The notes under the pieces were generated by a model. It was not told the origin of the DNA. It was given only the letters and a program-made list of their open reading frames with translations, and ran no database searches. Shown here one piece after another: positions 9,059 through 17,972 of a stretch of DNA of 64,000 bases (within the stretch, counting starts at the first letter, position 1; every line of letters begins with the position of its first letter). The DNA comes from Granulicella sp. L46 (GTDB lineage Bacteria > Acidobacteriota > Terriglobia > Terriglobales > Acidobacteriaceae), in NCBI RefSeq assembly GCF_009765785.1, contig NZ_LMUT01000012.1, positions 430,150 through 494,149 on the forward strand. Direction: 5' to 3'. The translations under genes and the position numbers were made by a program.

Positions 9059-10621
9059 ATGAAACTTATGATCCCATTCCAAAGACGCGCGTCCCGTGAC
9101 GCGACGAGGGGCGCGGTTGCGCTGCTGATCCTGGCTGGTGCCATCCAGATGGCCCCTGCGCAGGCGCCCGGACAGTCGGCCGCAACGCCCGCCACCGCCG
9201 GCCCACCCAACAGCGGTGCCAATAACCAGCTCGGCGTCGCCGTCCAGACCCAGCAGCAGCTTGCGGCCCCCGGCCCGGCTCTCAATCCCCAGTCCACGAC
9301 CTCGCAGAGCGGCATCGACCCAAGCTTCCGCGGCAGCCTGGTTCGCGGCAAAGCCACCGCCGACGTGCTTCCCCTGACCATTGACGACGCCATCCTGCGC
9401 GGCCTCCAGAACAACCTCGGCCTCATCCTGCAAACCTCCAGCGAGCGCCAGTCCAACGGCTCCCGCCTCCAGAGCCTGCAGGCGCTGCTCCCCACCGTAA
9501 CCGGCGGCGCCTCTGTTACCGTGCAGCAGATTGACCTGGCAGCCTACGGACTTAAGATCCCCGGAATCAACCCGATCATCGGCCCCTTTCAAGTAATGGA
9601 TGTACGTGGCTATGCCAGCCAGAATGTGGTCAATCTCTACGCCTTTGAGCAGTACATGGCCTCCAAGCACAACTTCGAGGGCGCGAAACTGACGGCTCAG
9701 GACGCCCGCGACCTGGTCGTTCTTACGGTCGGCAACGCGTACCTGCTCTGTGTTGCAGACGAGGCCCGCATCAAGGCCGTGCAAGCCGAGCTCGACAACT
9801 CCAAGCTCTCCTTCGATCAAGCCACCGACAACCACGAGGCCGGCATCAGCCCTCGTCTCGACGTCCTCCGCGCCCAGGTCGACTACCAGAGCGAGCAGCA
9901 GACCCTGATCTCCACCACTAACCAGCTGGCCAAGGACAAGCTTGCCCTCGCCCGCGCCATTGGCCTTCCGCTCGATCAGCAGTTCGAGCTCGCCGACGGC
10001 ACTCCCTTCCAGGCGCTCGACACGCCAGATCCTGACGCCGCCTTCCAGCAGGCCATCAAGCAGCGCAAGGACCTTGCCGCCGCCGCCGAGCAGGTCAAGG
10101 GAGCCGAGGCCACTCGCAAGGCCGCCGTCTACGACCAGCTTCCCACCCTCGTCGCCAGCGGCAACTATGGCGATCAGGGCGAGACCTTCGGGCACTCCCA
10201 CGGCACCTACACCGCCGAAGGTCAACTCGCAGTGCCCATCCTGCAGATCGCCAAGACCCGTGGCGAGGAAGAGACTGCCGGCGCGCAGCTCGATCAAGCC
10301 AAAGACAAGCTCTCCGACCAGGTGCAGCAGGTCAACGCTGACGTTCGCGACGCCATTCTCGACATTCAAACCGCTGCCAAGTTGGTAGAAGCCACCCAGA
10401 GCAATGTAGAACTCGCTCGTGAGGCCCTCAGCGAAGCGCAGCAACGCTATAAGGCGGGCGTGGATACCAGCCTGTCCGTCTCCCAGGCCCTGTCAACCGA
10501 TCGCCAGGCCGAAGACCAATACATCAGCGCGCTCTACCAGCACAATGTTGCCAAGCTCTCTTTGGCACGTGCGCTGGGTGTAGCGTCGACGAACTATAAA
10601 GAGTATCTCGGAGGAAAGTAA
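9059..10621 (+). CDS. TolC-family outer membrane efflux protein
   Basis: Outer membrane and periplasmic channel of a tripartite efflux or type I secretion system. I prefer the ATG at 9059, which yields a basic n-region, a hydrophobic core AVALLILAGAIQM and a cleavage site around APAQA; earlier starts only lengthen the leader. After a Pro/Gln-rich linker come two repeats of the outer-membrane-factor alpha-helical domain with typical phrases: LTIDDAILRGLQNNLGLIL, AGISPRLDVLRAQVDY, LARAIGLPL, then LAREALSEAQQRYKAGVDTS. The 520-residue length fits. It is followed by an HlyD/EmrA-type adaptor whose GTG lies 2 bases beyond its stop, so the two are translationally coupled. No inner-membrane pump is present. 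Confidence 0.9.
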   Translation: MKLMIPFQRRASRDATRGAVALLILAGAIQMAPAQAPGQSAATPATAGPPNSGANNQLGVAVQTQQQLAAPGPALNPQSTTSQSGIDPSFRGSLVRGKATADVLPLTIDDAILRGLQNNLGLILQTSSERQSNGSRLQSLQALLPTVTGGASVTVQQIDLAAYGLKIPGINPIIGPFQVMDVRGYASQNVVNLYAFEQYMASKHNFEGAKLTAQDARDLVVLTVGNAYLLCVADEARIKAVQAELDNSKLSFDQATDNHEAGISPRLDVLRAQVDYQSEQQTLISTTNQLAKDKLALARAIGLPLDQQFELADGTPFQALDTPDPDAAFQQAIKQRKDLAAAAEQVKGAEATRKAAVYDQLPTLVASGNYGDQGETFGHSHGTYTAEGQLAVPILQIAKTRGEEETAGAQLDQAKDKLSDQVQQVNADVRDAILDIQTAAKLVEATQSNVELAREALSEAQQRYKAGVDTSLSVSQALSTDRQAEDQYISALYQHNVAKLSLARALGVASTNYKEYLGGK

Positions 10622-10623
10622 GC

Positions 10624-11856
10624 GTGGCCGACCAGAACGCACCAGACCAACAACCGGAGAAGCCGGAAGCTCCGCCAAAGAATAATTCGACGCGAAGATT
10701 GATTATCATCGCCGTCGTTGCAGTGCTCGTGATCGGCGCTGCGCTCTTCTATTGGCGCTCCACCTTCACCGAAGACACCGATGACGCCCAGGTAAACGGC
10801 AACCTCTACCAGGTCAGCTCGCGTGTCTCCGGCCAGGTCATCCATGTCGATGTGGAGGAGCAGCAGTTCGTCCACGCGGGCGATCCCATCGCCGAGATCG
10901 ACCCCAAGGACAGCCAAGTCGCGCTTGAACAGGCGCAGGCCAATCTCGCGAACGCCGAGGCCGAATATCAACAGGCCGTGGTGAATGTCCCCATCACCAG
11001 CATCCAGACCAGCACGACCATCCAGACCTCCGGCTCCGACGTCCTCGGCAGCCAGGCCTCGGTCGAGCAGGCCCAGGCCCAGGTCCAGGTGAACAAGGCA
11101 AAGGTGCTCTCCGCTGCGGCTCAGGCGCAGAAGTCGGCGCTCGACGTCCAGCGTTACACCCCGCTGGTCGCCAAGGACGTCATCTCTAAACAACAGTTTG
11201 ACGCAGCCGTAGCCCAGGCGGCCGCTGACGAGGGTGCACTCGAGGCCGCAAAGCGTGACGTCGCCGCGCAGGAACAGACAGTCAACCTGAATCTCCAGCG
11301 CCTGGCCCAATCCCGCTCGAACCAGGTACAAAGCGAGAAGAACGGTCCCAAACAGGTTGCCGTCCAGCAGGCTCGCGCCTCCGCCGCCCTGGCCTCCATC
11401 AAGGTAGCCCAGGCGAAGGTCGATCAGGCCCAGCTAAATCTCAGCTACACCAGGATCGTCGCGCCCATCACCGGCATCGTCAGCAACAAGAGCGTCGTGG
11501 TCGGCGTGAACCTTAGCGTGGGCCAATCCCTCATGACCATCGTTCCGCTCACCGACCTCTGGGTCACCGCCAACTTCAAGGAAACGCAGCTTAAGCAGAT
11601 GCACAAGGGCCAGGAGGTCGACATCGAAGTCGATGCGCTCGGCGGACGCAAGTTCACCGGCAAGATCGAAGAGATCGGCGGCGCAACCGGCAGCTCGCTC
11701 TCGCTCTTCCCGCCCGAGAACGCCACCGGCAACTACGTGAAGGTCGTCCAGCGCATCCCGGTTCGGATCAACTTCACTAACCTTGAGCAGGAAAACAAGG
11801 ACTTTGCGCTGCGCATCGGCATGTCTGTTGAACCCAAGGTCCGGGTCAAGGATTAA
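10624..11856 (+). CDS. HlyD/EmrA-family membrane fusion protein
   Basis: A periplasmic adaptor linking an inner-membrane exporter to TolC. GTG start, with GGAGGA overlapping the end of the upstream tolC-like gene. A cytoplasmic Asn/Arg stretch precedes one transmembrane helix (LIIIAVVAVLVIGAALFYW). Next come the TEDTDDAQVNGNLYQVSSRVSG phrase (split here by the lipoyl-like first half), a long alpha-helical coiled coil from about residue 90 to 270 rich in Gln, Ala and Glu, the second lipoyl half (YTRIVAPITGIVSNKSVVVG), and a beta-barrel containing WVTANFKETQL. This pattern matches EmrA. An EmrB-type MFS pump would be expected but is absent; a terminator follows directly. Confidence 0.92.
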   Translation: MADQNAPDQQPEKPEAPPKNNSTRRLIIIAVVAVLVIGAALFYWRSTFTEDTDDAQVNGNLYQVSSRVSGQVIHVDVEEQQFVHAGDPIAEIDPKDSQVALEQAQANLANAEAEYQQAVVNVPITSIQTSTTIQTSGSDVLGSQASVEQAQAQVQVNKAKVLSAAAQAQKSALDVQRYTPLVAKDVISKQQFDAAVAQAAADEGALEAAKRDVAAQEQTVNLNLQRLAQSRSNQVQSEKNGPKQVAVQQARASAALASIKVAQAKVDQAQLNLSYTRIVAPITGIVSNKSVVVGVNLSVGQSLMTIVPLTDLWVTANFKETQLKQMHKGQEVDIEVDALGGRKFTGKIEEIGGATGSSLSLFPPENATGNYVKVVQRIPVRINFTNLEQENKDFALRIGMSVEPKVRVKD

Positions 11857-11870
11857 CTTTCTTCCCCTCA

Positions 11871-11904
11871 AAGGCAGGTAGCTTCGGCTGCCTGCCTTTT
11901 TTTT
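11871..11904 (+). terminator. Rho-independent terminator after the efflux adaptor
   Basis: Stem GGCAGGTAGC / GCTGCCTGCC with a stable TTCG tetraloop and a run of eight T. It lies 15 bases past the adaptor stop and closes the tolC-hlyD operon. Confidence 0.93.
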
Positions 11905-11977
11905 GCCAGTTTCGATCGGGGAAATTCACAAAACTGCCATCTCTCGCCCGGCATCCAATTCAGTACAGAGGTGAACC

Positions 11978-12577
11978 ATGTCGGTAGCAACGAAGAACGG
12001 CAGCCATCCCAAAAAGGACTTCATCACCGAGCACTACAAGCAGCACGGCAAAGAGATCCAGAAGTACGGAGACGTTGTACAGTATCTCCCTCATCCCCTG
12101 GACGCCAAAGTTCGTTCGCACATGTGTGAAAAGCTCAACCAGCTTCTGGCCGACTCCATCGTCCTGCGCGACATGTACAAGAAGGCCCACTGGCAGGTAG
12201 CCGGCCCGACCTTCTACCAGCTCCACCTCCTCTTCGATAAGCACTTCGACGAGCAGGAAGAGATCGTCGACACCATCGCCGAGCGCGTCCAGCTCCTGGG
12301 CGGCGTCACCATCGCCATGGGCGGCGATACGGCCAAGGTCACGAGGATCCCCGCTCCTCCCCGCGGCCGTGAAGAGGTCCCGGTACAGATCTCCCGCCTC
12401 CTCGAGGCCCACAAGATCATCATGCAGGAGTGCCACGACATCGCCGAAGCCGCTGACAAAGCCGGAGACGACGGCACCAACGATCTGGCCGTGAGCGACG
12501 TCCTCCGCGCCAACGAGCTTCAGTCCTGGTTCATCGGCAACCATTTGGTGGAGATGCCTCTCACCGTTGCTGAATAA
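11978..12577 (+). CDS. dps: Dps-family DNA-protecting ferritin-like protein
   Basis: A cytoplasmic dodecameric mini-ferritin that oxidises and stores iron and protects DNA from peroxide. Start ATG with GAGGTG 4 bases upstream. The inter-subunit ferroxidase residues are recognisable: KAHWQVAGPTFYQLHLLFD supplies the two His residues and HFDEQEEIVDTIAERV supplies Asp and Glu. The length of 199 residues includes a Lys-rich N-terminus (NGSHPKKDFITEHYKQHGK) of the kind that binds DNA. It is monocistronic, bounded upstream and downstream by clear terminators, which fits stress-regulated expression. No OxyR or PerR site is evident. Confidence 0.92.
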   Translation: MSVATKNGSHPKKDFITEHYKQHGKEIQKYGDVVQYLPHPLDAKVRSHMCEKLNQLLADSIVLRDMYKKAHWQVAGPTFYQLHLLFDKHFDEQEEIVDTIAERVQLLGGVTIAMGGDTAKVTRIPAPPRGREEVPVQISRLLEAHKIIMQECHDIAEAADKAGDDGTNDLAVSDVLRANELQSWFIGNHLVEMPLTVAE

Positions 12578-12597
12578 CTATCACCTTGCTGCGCTAC

Positions 12598-12627
12598 AGC
12601 CCGGCTTCGGTCGGGCTTCTTTTTTTG
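12598..12627 (+). terminator. Rho-independent terminator after dps
   Basis: Stem AGCCCGGC / GTCGGGCT around a TTCG tetraloop, followed by a C-interrupted run of T. It starts about 20 bases after the dps stop. Confidence 0.92.
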
Positions 12628-12720
12628 TCCACACAACCTTTCTGCACCGACTGTGTCAAAGAATCATCTACTGTTTAGTTAGCGAATAGTCTCCCCCTGT
12701 CCGCGGAAAGGATCAGCTCG

Positions 12721-13677
12721 ATGCATTCGGTCTTAGGTTTACTGTCGCTCCACACCTATTCGATCCTCTTCGGCTGGGTCCTCATTGAGCAGGGGGGGCT
12801 ACCGATCCCCAGCGTTCCGCTCATGCTCGCCGCCGGCACCATGAGCGCCGCGCACAAGCTGCACCTCGCCTACGCGATCCCGATCATCCTCCTCGCCTGC
12901 CTGATCTCAGACTCCGCCTGGTACTTCCTCGGTAAGAAGTTCGGCGGCCGCGTGCTCAACGTTCTCTGCCGCTTCTCGCTGGAGGCCGCCACCTGCGTCG
13001 AGCGCACTCATGGCACCGTCGGCAAGCGCGGAGCCTTCACCCTGATCTTCGCCAAGTTCGTCCCCGGTCTCAGCACGGTCGCCGCGCCGATCGCCGGCCA
13101 GCTCGGGATCCCGTACTCTACGTTCGTCCTCTACGACATGGCCGGGTCGCTCCTGTGGTGCGGCGCGTGGCTCCTGGCGGGTCGCTTCTTCGGCGACATA
13201 GCCGAGCGCAGCGCCCACTTCTTTGCCCTGCTCGGCCACTTCGGTATCGCGCTGGTTCTGCTGATGGTCGTCGTGCTGGTGGTCTACCGGCTAATAAAGC
13301 GCCGCCAGTTCCTCGCCGAGCTTCGCGGCCTCCGCCTCGAACCCGCGCAGCTCATGGCCATGATCGCCGATGCCGAGCGCGCAGGCCTCGATCGCCCCTT
13401 CATCGTCGACCTCCGCCATCCCCTCGACGTCATGACCGACCCGCTCGTCCTTCCCGGCGCCCTGCGCATCGGCCCCGACGAGCTCAAGCAGCGCAGGGAG
13501 ATTATCCCCACCGACCGCGACATCGTCCTCTACTGCACCTGCCCCAGCGAAGAGACCTCTGCCAAGGTAGCCCTCGAGCTCCACCGCCTCGGCATCAAGC
13601 GCGTTCGCCCCCTCCGCGGAGGACTGCAGGGCTGGAAAGACGCAGGCTACCCGGTCGACCAAGCCGTCTTCGCCTAA
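12721..13677 (+). CDS. DedA-family membrane protein fused to a rhodanese domain
   Basis: A two-domain protein. Residues 1-200 form a DedA/SNARE-associated membrane domain, with the family phrases FGWVLIEQGGLPIPSVPLML near the N-terminus, FAKFVPGLSTVAAPIAGQLG, and a final hydrophobic helix FGIALVLLMVVVLVVYRLI. DedA proteins are implicated in membrane lipid flipping and undecaprenyl-phosphate recycling. Residues about 210-318 form a cytoplasmic rhodanese-like domain with the active-site loop YCTCPSEETSA and the ending RPLRGGLQGWKDAGYPV. The start ATG has GGAAAGGA upstream. The gene converges on the TonB-like gene and the two stops overlap. Thiosulfate or persulfide chemistry is inferred only. 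Confidence 0.9.
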   Translation: MHSVLGLLSLHTYSILFGWVLIEQGGLPIPSVPLMLAAGTMSAAHKLHLAYAIPIILLACLISDSAWYFLGKKFGGRVLNVLCRFSLEAATCVERTHGTVGKRGAFTLIFAKFVPGLSTVAAPIAGQLGIPYSTFVLYDMAGSLLWCGAWLLAGRFFGDIAERSAHFFALLGHFGIALVLLMVVVLVVYRLIKRRQFLAELRGLRLEPAQLMAMIADAERAGLDRPFIVDLRHPLDVMTDPLVLPGALRIGPDELKQRREIIPTDRDIVLYCTCPSEETSAKVALELHRLGIKRVRPLRGGLQGWKDAGYPVDQAVFA

Positions 13678-14387
13678 TCTCCCAGCCGAAACGTAATGCT
13701 GACCGTCGTCTCGACCTCGGTCGGCAGCCCATTCAACAGAAACGGCCGATAGCGCGCCGCACGAACCGCCTGCAATGCAGCGGTCTGCAAAACCGGCGGC
13801 CCACTCACCACCCGCGCGCTCTCAATCCGTCCCGACTTCGAGATCACCGCCTGCACCACCACTGTTCCCTCGGCGCGACTCAGCCGCGCAGTCACCGGAT
13901 ACTCCGGCCGAATTGGCTCCAGCAACTGCCCCGCCATCACACCGGTAGAGACATGCATTGGACCCGCACCTGCCCCAACCACCACATGAGGTCCCGCAGG
14001 CCCACCAGGACCCAGCAAAGATATCGGACCCCCGCCCGGCCCCGTCAGGTCTACTCCTCCCACCGCCAGTGAAGGCTCATCCACCTCCGCGCCGCTGCTC
14101 CGAAACCCCTGCGTAGAAATCCTCGCCACCTGCGTCGGCACACTCACCGCATTCTGCATCGACGACGTCTCCACCCGCACCCTCTGCTCCGGCACAACCG
14201 CCGGCCTCAACCGCGGCGCCGTCAGAGAGATCCTCGGCGAACTCAGCGGCAGAATCTCCGGATGCACCAGCGGCAAAACAACCAGCGTAGTCGCAATCGT
14301 CGCCTGCAGCGCGAACGAAATCACTGCGGGCCAACGGCTACGGCCACGCAGAAGGGAAGTCGACTCAACAAGGGATTCCTGGAACAT
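13674..14387 (-). CDS. TonB C-terminal domain protein (energy transducer-like)
   Basis: I chose the ATG at 14387 because GAGGTG lies just upstream; an in-frame ATG at 14420 would add 11 residues. The 237-residue protein has a short cytoplasmic start, one transmembrane helix (AVISFALQATIATTLVVLPLV), a periplasmic Gly/Pro-rich linker, and a C-terminal TonB domain (EPIRPEYPVTARLSRAEGTV then VVSGPPVLQTAALQAVRAAR and YRPFLLNG). TonB proteins couple the proton motive force to outer-membrane receptors. No ExbB, ExbD or receptor gene is nearby, so it could serve a distant receptor or act as a TonB-domain structural protein. Its stop overlaps that of the convergent DedA gene by three bases. Confidence 0.85.
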   Translation of the reverse strand: MFQESLVESTSLLRGRSRWPAVISFALQATIATTLVVLPLVHPEILPLSSPRISLTAPRLRPAVVPEQRVRVETSSMQNAVSVPTQVARISTQGFRSSGAEVDEPSLAVGGVDLTGPGGGPISLLGPGGPAGPHVVVGAGAGPMHVSTGVMAGQLLEPIRPEYPVTARLSRAEGTVVVQAVISKSGRIESARVVSGPPVLQTAALQAVRAARYRPFLLNGLPTEVETTVSITFRLGD

Positions 14388-14515
14388 GACGGCACCTCGA
14401 ACCTCATCGATTTGCCGCATCCAGCGCTGGAGTGCGTATGCTGTTTAGACACCGCGCACCTCCACACTGTTCCTCCACTAGCGCGAAATCTCGCGGCGTT
14501 AGATGATGGGTTGCA

Positions 14516-15787
14516 ATGGCCACCACCCTTCCAGCCTCTGCTGCCGCCCCAGAGCAGACCGAGCGCACCATTACCGGCCCACCCCGCGTCCTGTCCGTCG
14601 ACCTGCTCCGCGGCATCACCATCGCCTTCATGATCCTGGTCAACGATCCCGGCGATTGGGACCACGTCTTCGCGCCACTCGACCACGCCCCCTGGAACGG
14701 CTGGACCCTCACCGACCTCGTCTTCCCAAGCTTCCTCTTTCTCGTCGGCGCCTCCATCATCTTTTCGCTCGACGCCCGCGCCGCAAAAGGCAACTGCCGC
14801 AAAACGTTATCCGGCCACGTCATCGTTCGCTGTATAAAGATCCTCCTCCTGCAGTACATCCTGGTCTTCTTCCCGTACATGCACTGGCACACCATGCGCC
14901 TCTACGGCGTGCTCCCGCGCATCGCCCTCTGCTATCTCTTCGCAGGCCTCATCCTCATCGCCACCATGAAGCTGAGGTCGCGCGTGCCCGTCCTCATCGA
15001 GATCGTCGCCGCATTCCTCATCGGCTATTGGGCACTCCTCCGCTTCGTCCCAGCCCCCGGTGCCGGTGTCCCCGGCCGCGACATCCCCTTCATGGACCAG
15101 ACGCAAAACCTAACCTCCTGGCTCGACCGCGCCGCGATGGCCTTTACCCAGCGCTGGCTGCACACGGGCCGCCTGTACCTCGCCGCACGCGACCCTGAAG
15201 GCCTGCTCAGCACAATCCCTGCCGTCGCCACCACGCTGCTAGGCGCACTCACAGGCCTGTGGATGCACCAGACCCGCGGCGCAGAAGGCAGCATTGCCCC
15301 GCGCGGAAGCAGCGCTCTTCGCCGTATGCAACTCACCCTAGCTCTCGCCGGCGTCCTCGGTGTCATCGCCGGCGAACTCTGGTCCCCATGGTTTCCCATC
15401 AACAAAAATCTCTGGACCTCCAGCTACGTTCTTCTCTCCGCTGGCTGGGCCGCTCTCGCGCTCGCCCTCCTCTCTCTCCTCGTCGACCGCCGTCCGGAAC
15501 CCTGGCCGCGCTGGCTCCGCCTCTCCACCTGGCCCTGGTTCGTCTTCGGCTCCAACGCTATCGCGGCCTTCACGGTTTCAGTCATCCTGGTCAAGACCTG
15601 CCTCTATTTCAAGATCACCGGCGCCGACAACATAAAGCACAGCCTCTGGGCTCTCTACTACCAGCACGTCTTCGCCCGCCACGCCTCCACCAACTGGACC
15701 TCGCTCGCCTTTGCCATCAGCATCGTCGTAATCTGCTTCCTGCCCAACTGGTGGCTCTGGCACAACAAGCGTTTCCTTAAAATTTGA
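14516..15787 (+). CDS. DUF5009 / heparan-alpha-glucosaminide N-acetyltransferase-like membrane protein
   Basis: A polytopic inner-membrane protein of 423 residues with about ten hydrophobic segments. The N-terminal signature LSVDLLRGITIAFMILVNDP, followed by WTLTDLVFPSFLFLVGASI, is diagnostic of the DUF5009/NagX group related to the lysosomal HGSNAT acetyltransferase. A conserved His in the loop MHWHTMRLYGVLPRIALCYL matches the region proposed to carry the acetyl group in that family. The end (SLAFAISIVVICFLPNWWLW, then KRFLKI) is also typical. Transfer of acetyl groups to glucosamine or peptidoglycan sugars is inferred from relatives. A VOC gene begins 9 bases downstream. Confidence 0.88.
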   Translation: MATTLPASAAAPEQTERTITGPPRVLSVDLLRGITIAFMILVNDPGDWDHVFAPLDHAPWNGWTLTDLVFPSFLFLVGASIIFSLDARAAKGNCRKTLSGHVIVRCIKILLLQYILVFFPYMHWHTMRLYGVLPRIALCYLFAGLILIATMKLRSRVPVLIEIVAAFLIGYWALLRFVPAPGAGVPGRDIPFMDQTQNLTSWLDRAAMAFTQRWLHTGRLYLAARDPEGLLSTIPAVATTLLGALTGLWMHQTRGAEGSIAPRGSSALRRMQLTLALAGVLGVIAGELWSPWFPINKNLWTSSYVLLSAGWAALALALLSLLVDRRPEPWPRWLRLSTWPWFVFGSNAIAAFTVSVILVKTCLYFKITGADNIKHSLWALYYQHVFARHASTNWTSLAFAISIVVICFLPNWWLWHNKRFLKI

Positions 15788-15796
15788 GGTACTTCC

Positions 15797-16180
15797 ATGA
15801 TCTCTCCAAAGTTCATCGACCATCTCGTCTTTCGAATCTCAGCACTCGATCGCAGCGAGCGGTTCTACACCGCGCTGTTGAGCCAGCATCCCGAGCGCAC
15901 AGAGCAGAGCCTGCTCTATACCGTAGGGGACACTCGCCTGTTCTTCACGCTTGCGGCCGAGCCCCGCTCAGGCACTTACGACAAAGAGCAGATCGGCCTC
16001 AACCACATCGCGTTCGGCATTGACACGCTTGCGGACCTTCAGGCAGTCGAGCAGCAGCTCTCGGCAGCCGGCATCGCGCATAGCGGGATCAAAATCGACC
16101 AGTACGGCCTCAAGGAATATATCTGGCTCAATGATCCCGACGGAATTCGGATCGAATTCTATTTACGCCCTCAAAGTTGA
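15797..16180 (+). CDS. VOC (glyoxalase/bleomycin resistance/dioxygenase) superfamily protein
   Basis: A 127-residue single-module VOC protein with the paired beta-alpha-beta-beta-beta layout. It begins KFIDHLVFRISALDRSERFY (metal-ligand His near residue 8), carries a second half starting GLNHIAFGI, and ends in the common NDPDGIRIEFYL, where the Glu is the usual last metal ligand. Members include lactoylglutathione lyases, fosfomycin-modifying enzymes and isomerases; the substrate cannot be deduced here. It lies 9 bases after the DUF5009 gene, suggesting one transcript. Confidence 0.88.
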   Translation: MISPKFIDHLVFRISALDRSERFYTALLSQHPERTEQSLLYTVGDTRLFFTLAAEPRSGTYDKEQIGLNHIAFGIDTLADLQAVEQQLSAAGIAHSGIKIDQYGLKEYIWLNDPDGIRIEFYLRPQS

Positions 16181-16346
16181 ACCCAGCCGAGTGCACCCAT
16201 TTCGTTACGGGCACGAATCCTCGCGCCGTATCACAATAGAATGAGACAGAGAAATTCAGGACACTTTAGACAGGATGATTCGGGACACAAGAGACCGAAC
16301 GGTTCTGAACGAGAATTGATCACAAGGATCAGGAAGAGGGAACACT

Positions 16347-17933
16347 GTGGCATATGAAAGCCTGCGCGAGTGGATTGCGGCATTACAAAAAGCTGGCGAA
16401 CTCAAACGTATCACCGCCGAAGTCTCACCCATCCTGGAGATGGCAGAGATTGCCGATCGCGCCTCCAAACTCGGGAAGGGAACCGACCGTGCCGGCGGCC
16501 CCGCTCTGCTGTTCGAGAACGTCATCGGCTACAAGGGCGCGCAGGTGCTGATGAACCAGTTCGGCAGCGAGCGCCGCATGCGTCTAGCCCTCGAAGTCGA
16601 CTCGCTCGACGACATTGCCCGCCGCATCGAAACCCTCCTCCGCCCAACCATCCCGACGGGCATCATGGACAAGCTCAAGCTTCTCCCCATGCTCAACGAA
16701 ATTGGAGGCTTCTTTCCCAAGACCATCGATCCCAAAAAGGCCCCCTGCAAGGAAGTCATCCGCTACGGCGACGACATCGACATCCTGAAATTTCCCATCC
16801 TCCAAACCTGGCCCCAGGACGGCGGCCGCTTCATCACCCTCCCCTGCGTCACCACGCGCGATCCAAAGTCCGGCAAGCGCAACCTCGGCATGTACCGCAT
16901 GCAGGTATACGACGGCCAGACTACCGGCATGCACTGGCAGCGCCAGAAGGTGGCCGCCGAGCACGCCCGCGATCACCTGCGCTCCACTGCCTTCGACAAG
17001 GCCGGCGAAGTCGAGCTCATGGCTCTCACCGCCGGTGGCACCACCCCCGCTCCTCCCGACAGCGTCCCCCAACTCGTCGCCACCCGCATCGCCGGCGAGC
17101 GCATGGAAGTCGCCGTCGCCATCGGCACCGACCCCACCGTCACCTTCGCTGCCATCGTTCCCGCGCCTCCCGAAATCGAGGAATACCTCATCGCCGGCTT
17201 CCTCCGCCAGCAGGCCGTCGAGCTCGTCAAGTGTGAGACCGTCGACCTCGAAGTCCCGGCTCACGCCGAAATCATCCTCGAAGGTTTCGTCGAGCTAGGC
17301 GAGCTCCGCAGCGAAGGCCCCTTCGGCGACCACACCGGCTTCTACACCATGCAGGACGACTACCCCGTCTTCCACATCACCTGCATCACGCACCGCATCA
17401 ACCCCATCTACGCCGCCACCGTCGTCGGCAAGCCTCCCATGGAAGACGCCTGGATGGGCAAAGCCGTCGAGCGCATCTTCCTCCCGCTCATGAAGCTCAC
17501 CCTCCCCGAGATCGTCGACATCAATCTCCCTGCCGAGGGTGTCTTCCACAACCTCATGATCGTGAGCATCCGCAAGAGCTACGCCGGCCACGCCCGCAAG
17601 GTCATGAACGGCATCTGGTCGATGGGCCAGGCCATGTTCACCAAGTGCGTCATCGTGCTCGACGAAGATTGCAACGTCCAGGACCTCGCCGAAGTCACCC
17701 TCCGCGTCACCAACAACATCGACCCCGAGCGCGACATTCAGTTCACCCTCGGCCCCGTCGACTCGCTCGACCACTCCTCCCGCCTGCCAAACTTCGGCAG
17801 CAAGATGGGCATCGACGCCACTCGCAAGTGGCCCGCCGAAGGCTTCACCCGTCCCTGGCCGCAGATGCTCACCATGCCCAATGACGTGAAGTCCAGAATC
17901 GATAAGCTCTGGAGGTCGCTGCGGATCGATTAG
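16347..17933 (+). CDS. UbiD-family prenylated-FMN-dependent decarboxylase
   Basis: A 528-residue cytoplasmic decarboxylase. The GTG start at 16347 has AGGAAGAGG upstream. Typical UbiD blocks are present: an N-terminal YESLREWIAALQKAGELKRI, the metal and prFMN phosphate region GKRNLGMYRMQVYDGQTTGM with HWQRQK, and the catalytic-region SEGPFGDHTGFYT. The C-terminal oligomerisation part includes LAEVTLRVTNNIDPERDI. In Acidobacteriota such enzymes often serve menaquinone synthesis (futalosine or classical route) or aromatic acid metabolism; which one is not decidable here, and no UbiX flavin prenyltransferase is adjacent. A roughly 165-base leader precedes it. Confidence 0.9.
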   Translation: MAYESLREWIAALQKAGELKRITAEVSPILEMAEIADRASKLGKGTDRAGGPALLFENVIGYKGAQVLMNQFGSERRMRLALEVDSLDDIARRIETLLRPTIPTGIMDKLKLLPMLNEIGGFFPKTIDPKKAPCKEVIRYGDDIDILKFPILQTWPQDGGRFITLPCVTTRDPKSGKRNLGMYRMQVYDGQTTGMHWQRQKVAAEHARDHLRSTAFDKAGEVELMALTAGGTTPAPPDSVPQLVATRIAGERMEVAVAIGTDPTVTFAAIVPAPPEIEEYLIAGFLRQQAVELVKCETVDLEVPAHAEIILEGFVELGELRSEGPFGDHTGFYTMQDDYPVFHITCITHRINPIYAATVVGKPPMEDAWMGKAVERIFLPLMKLTLPEIVDINLPAEGVFHNLMIVSIRKSYAGHARKVMNGIWSMGQAMFTKCVIVLDEDCNVQDLAEVTLRVTNNIDPERDIQFTLGPVDSLDHSSRLPNFGSKMGIDATRKWPAEGFTRPWPQMLTMPNDVKSRIDKLWRSLRID

Positions 17934-17972
17934 ACTTCAAGCCACCGAGTAAAGTTCAAGCTACCGAGGATC

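Noticed and set aside
8885-10444. A 519-codon open frame antisense to the TolC-like gene
   Set aside because: It lies wholly over a gene with clear family motifs. Its composition (Gly, Leu, Val, Glu, Asp repeats) is the usual shadow of GC-rich codons.
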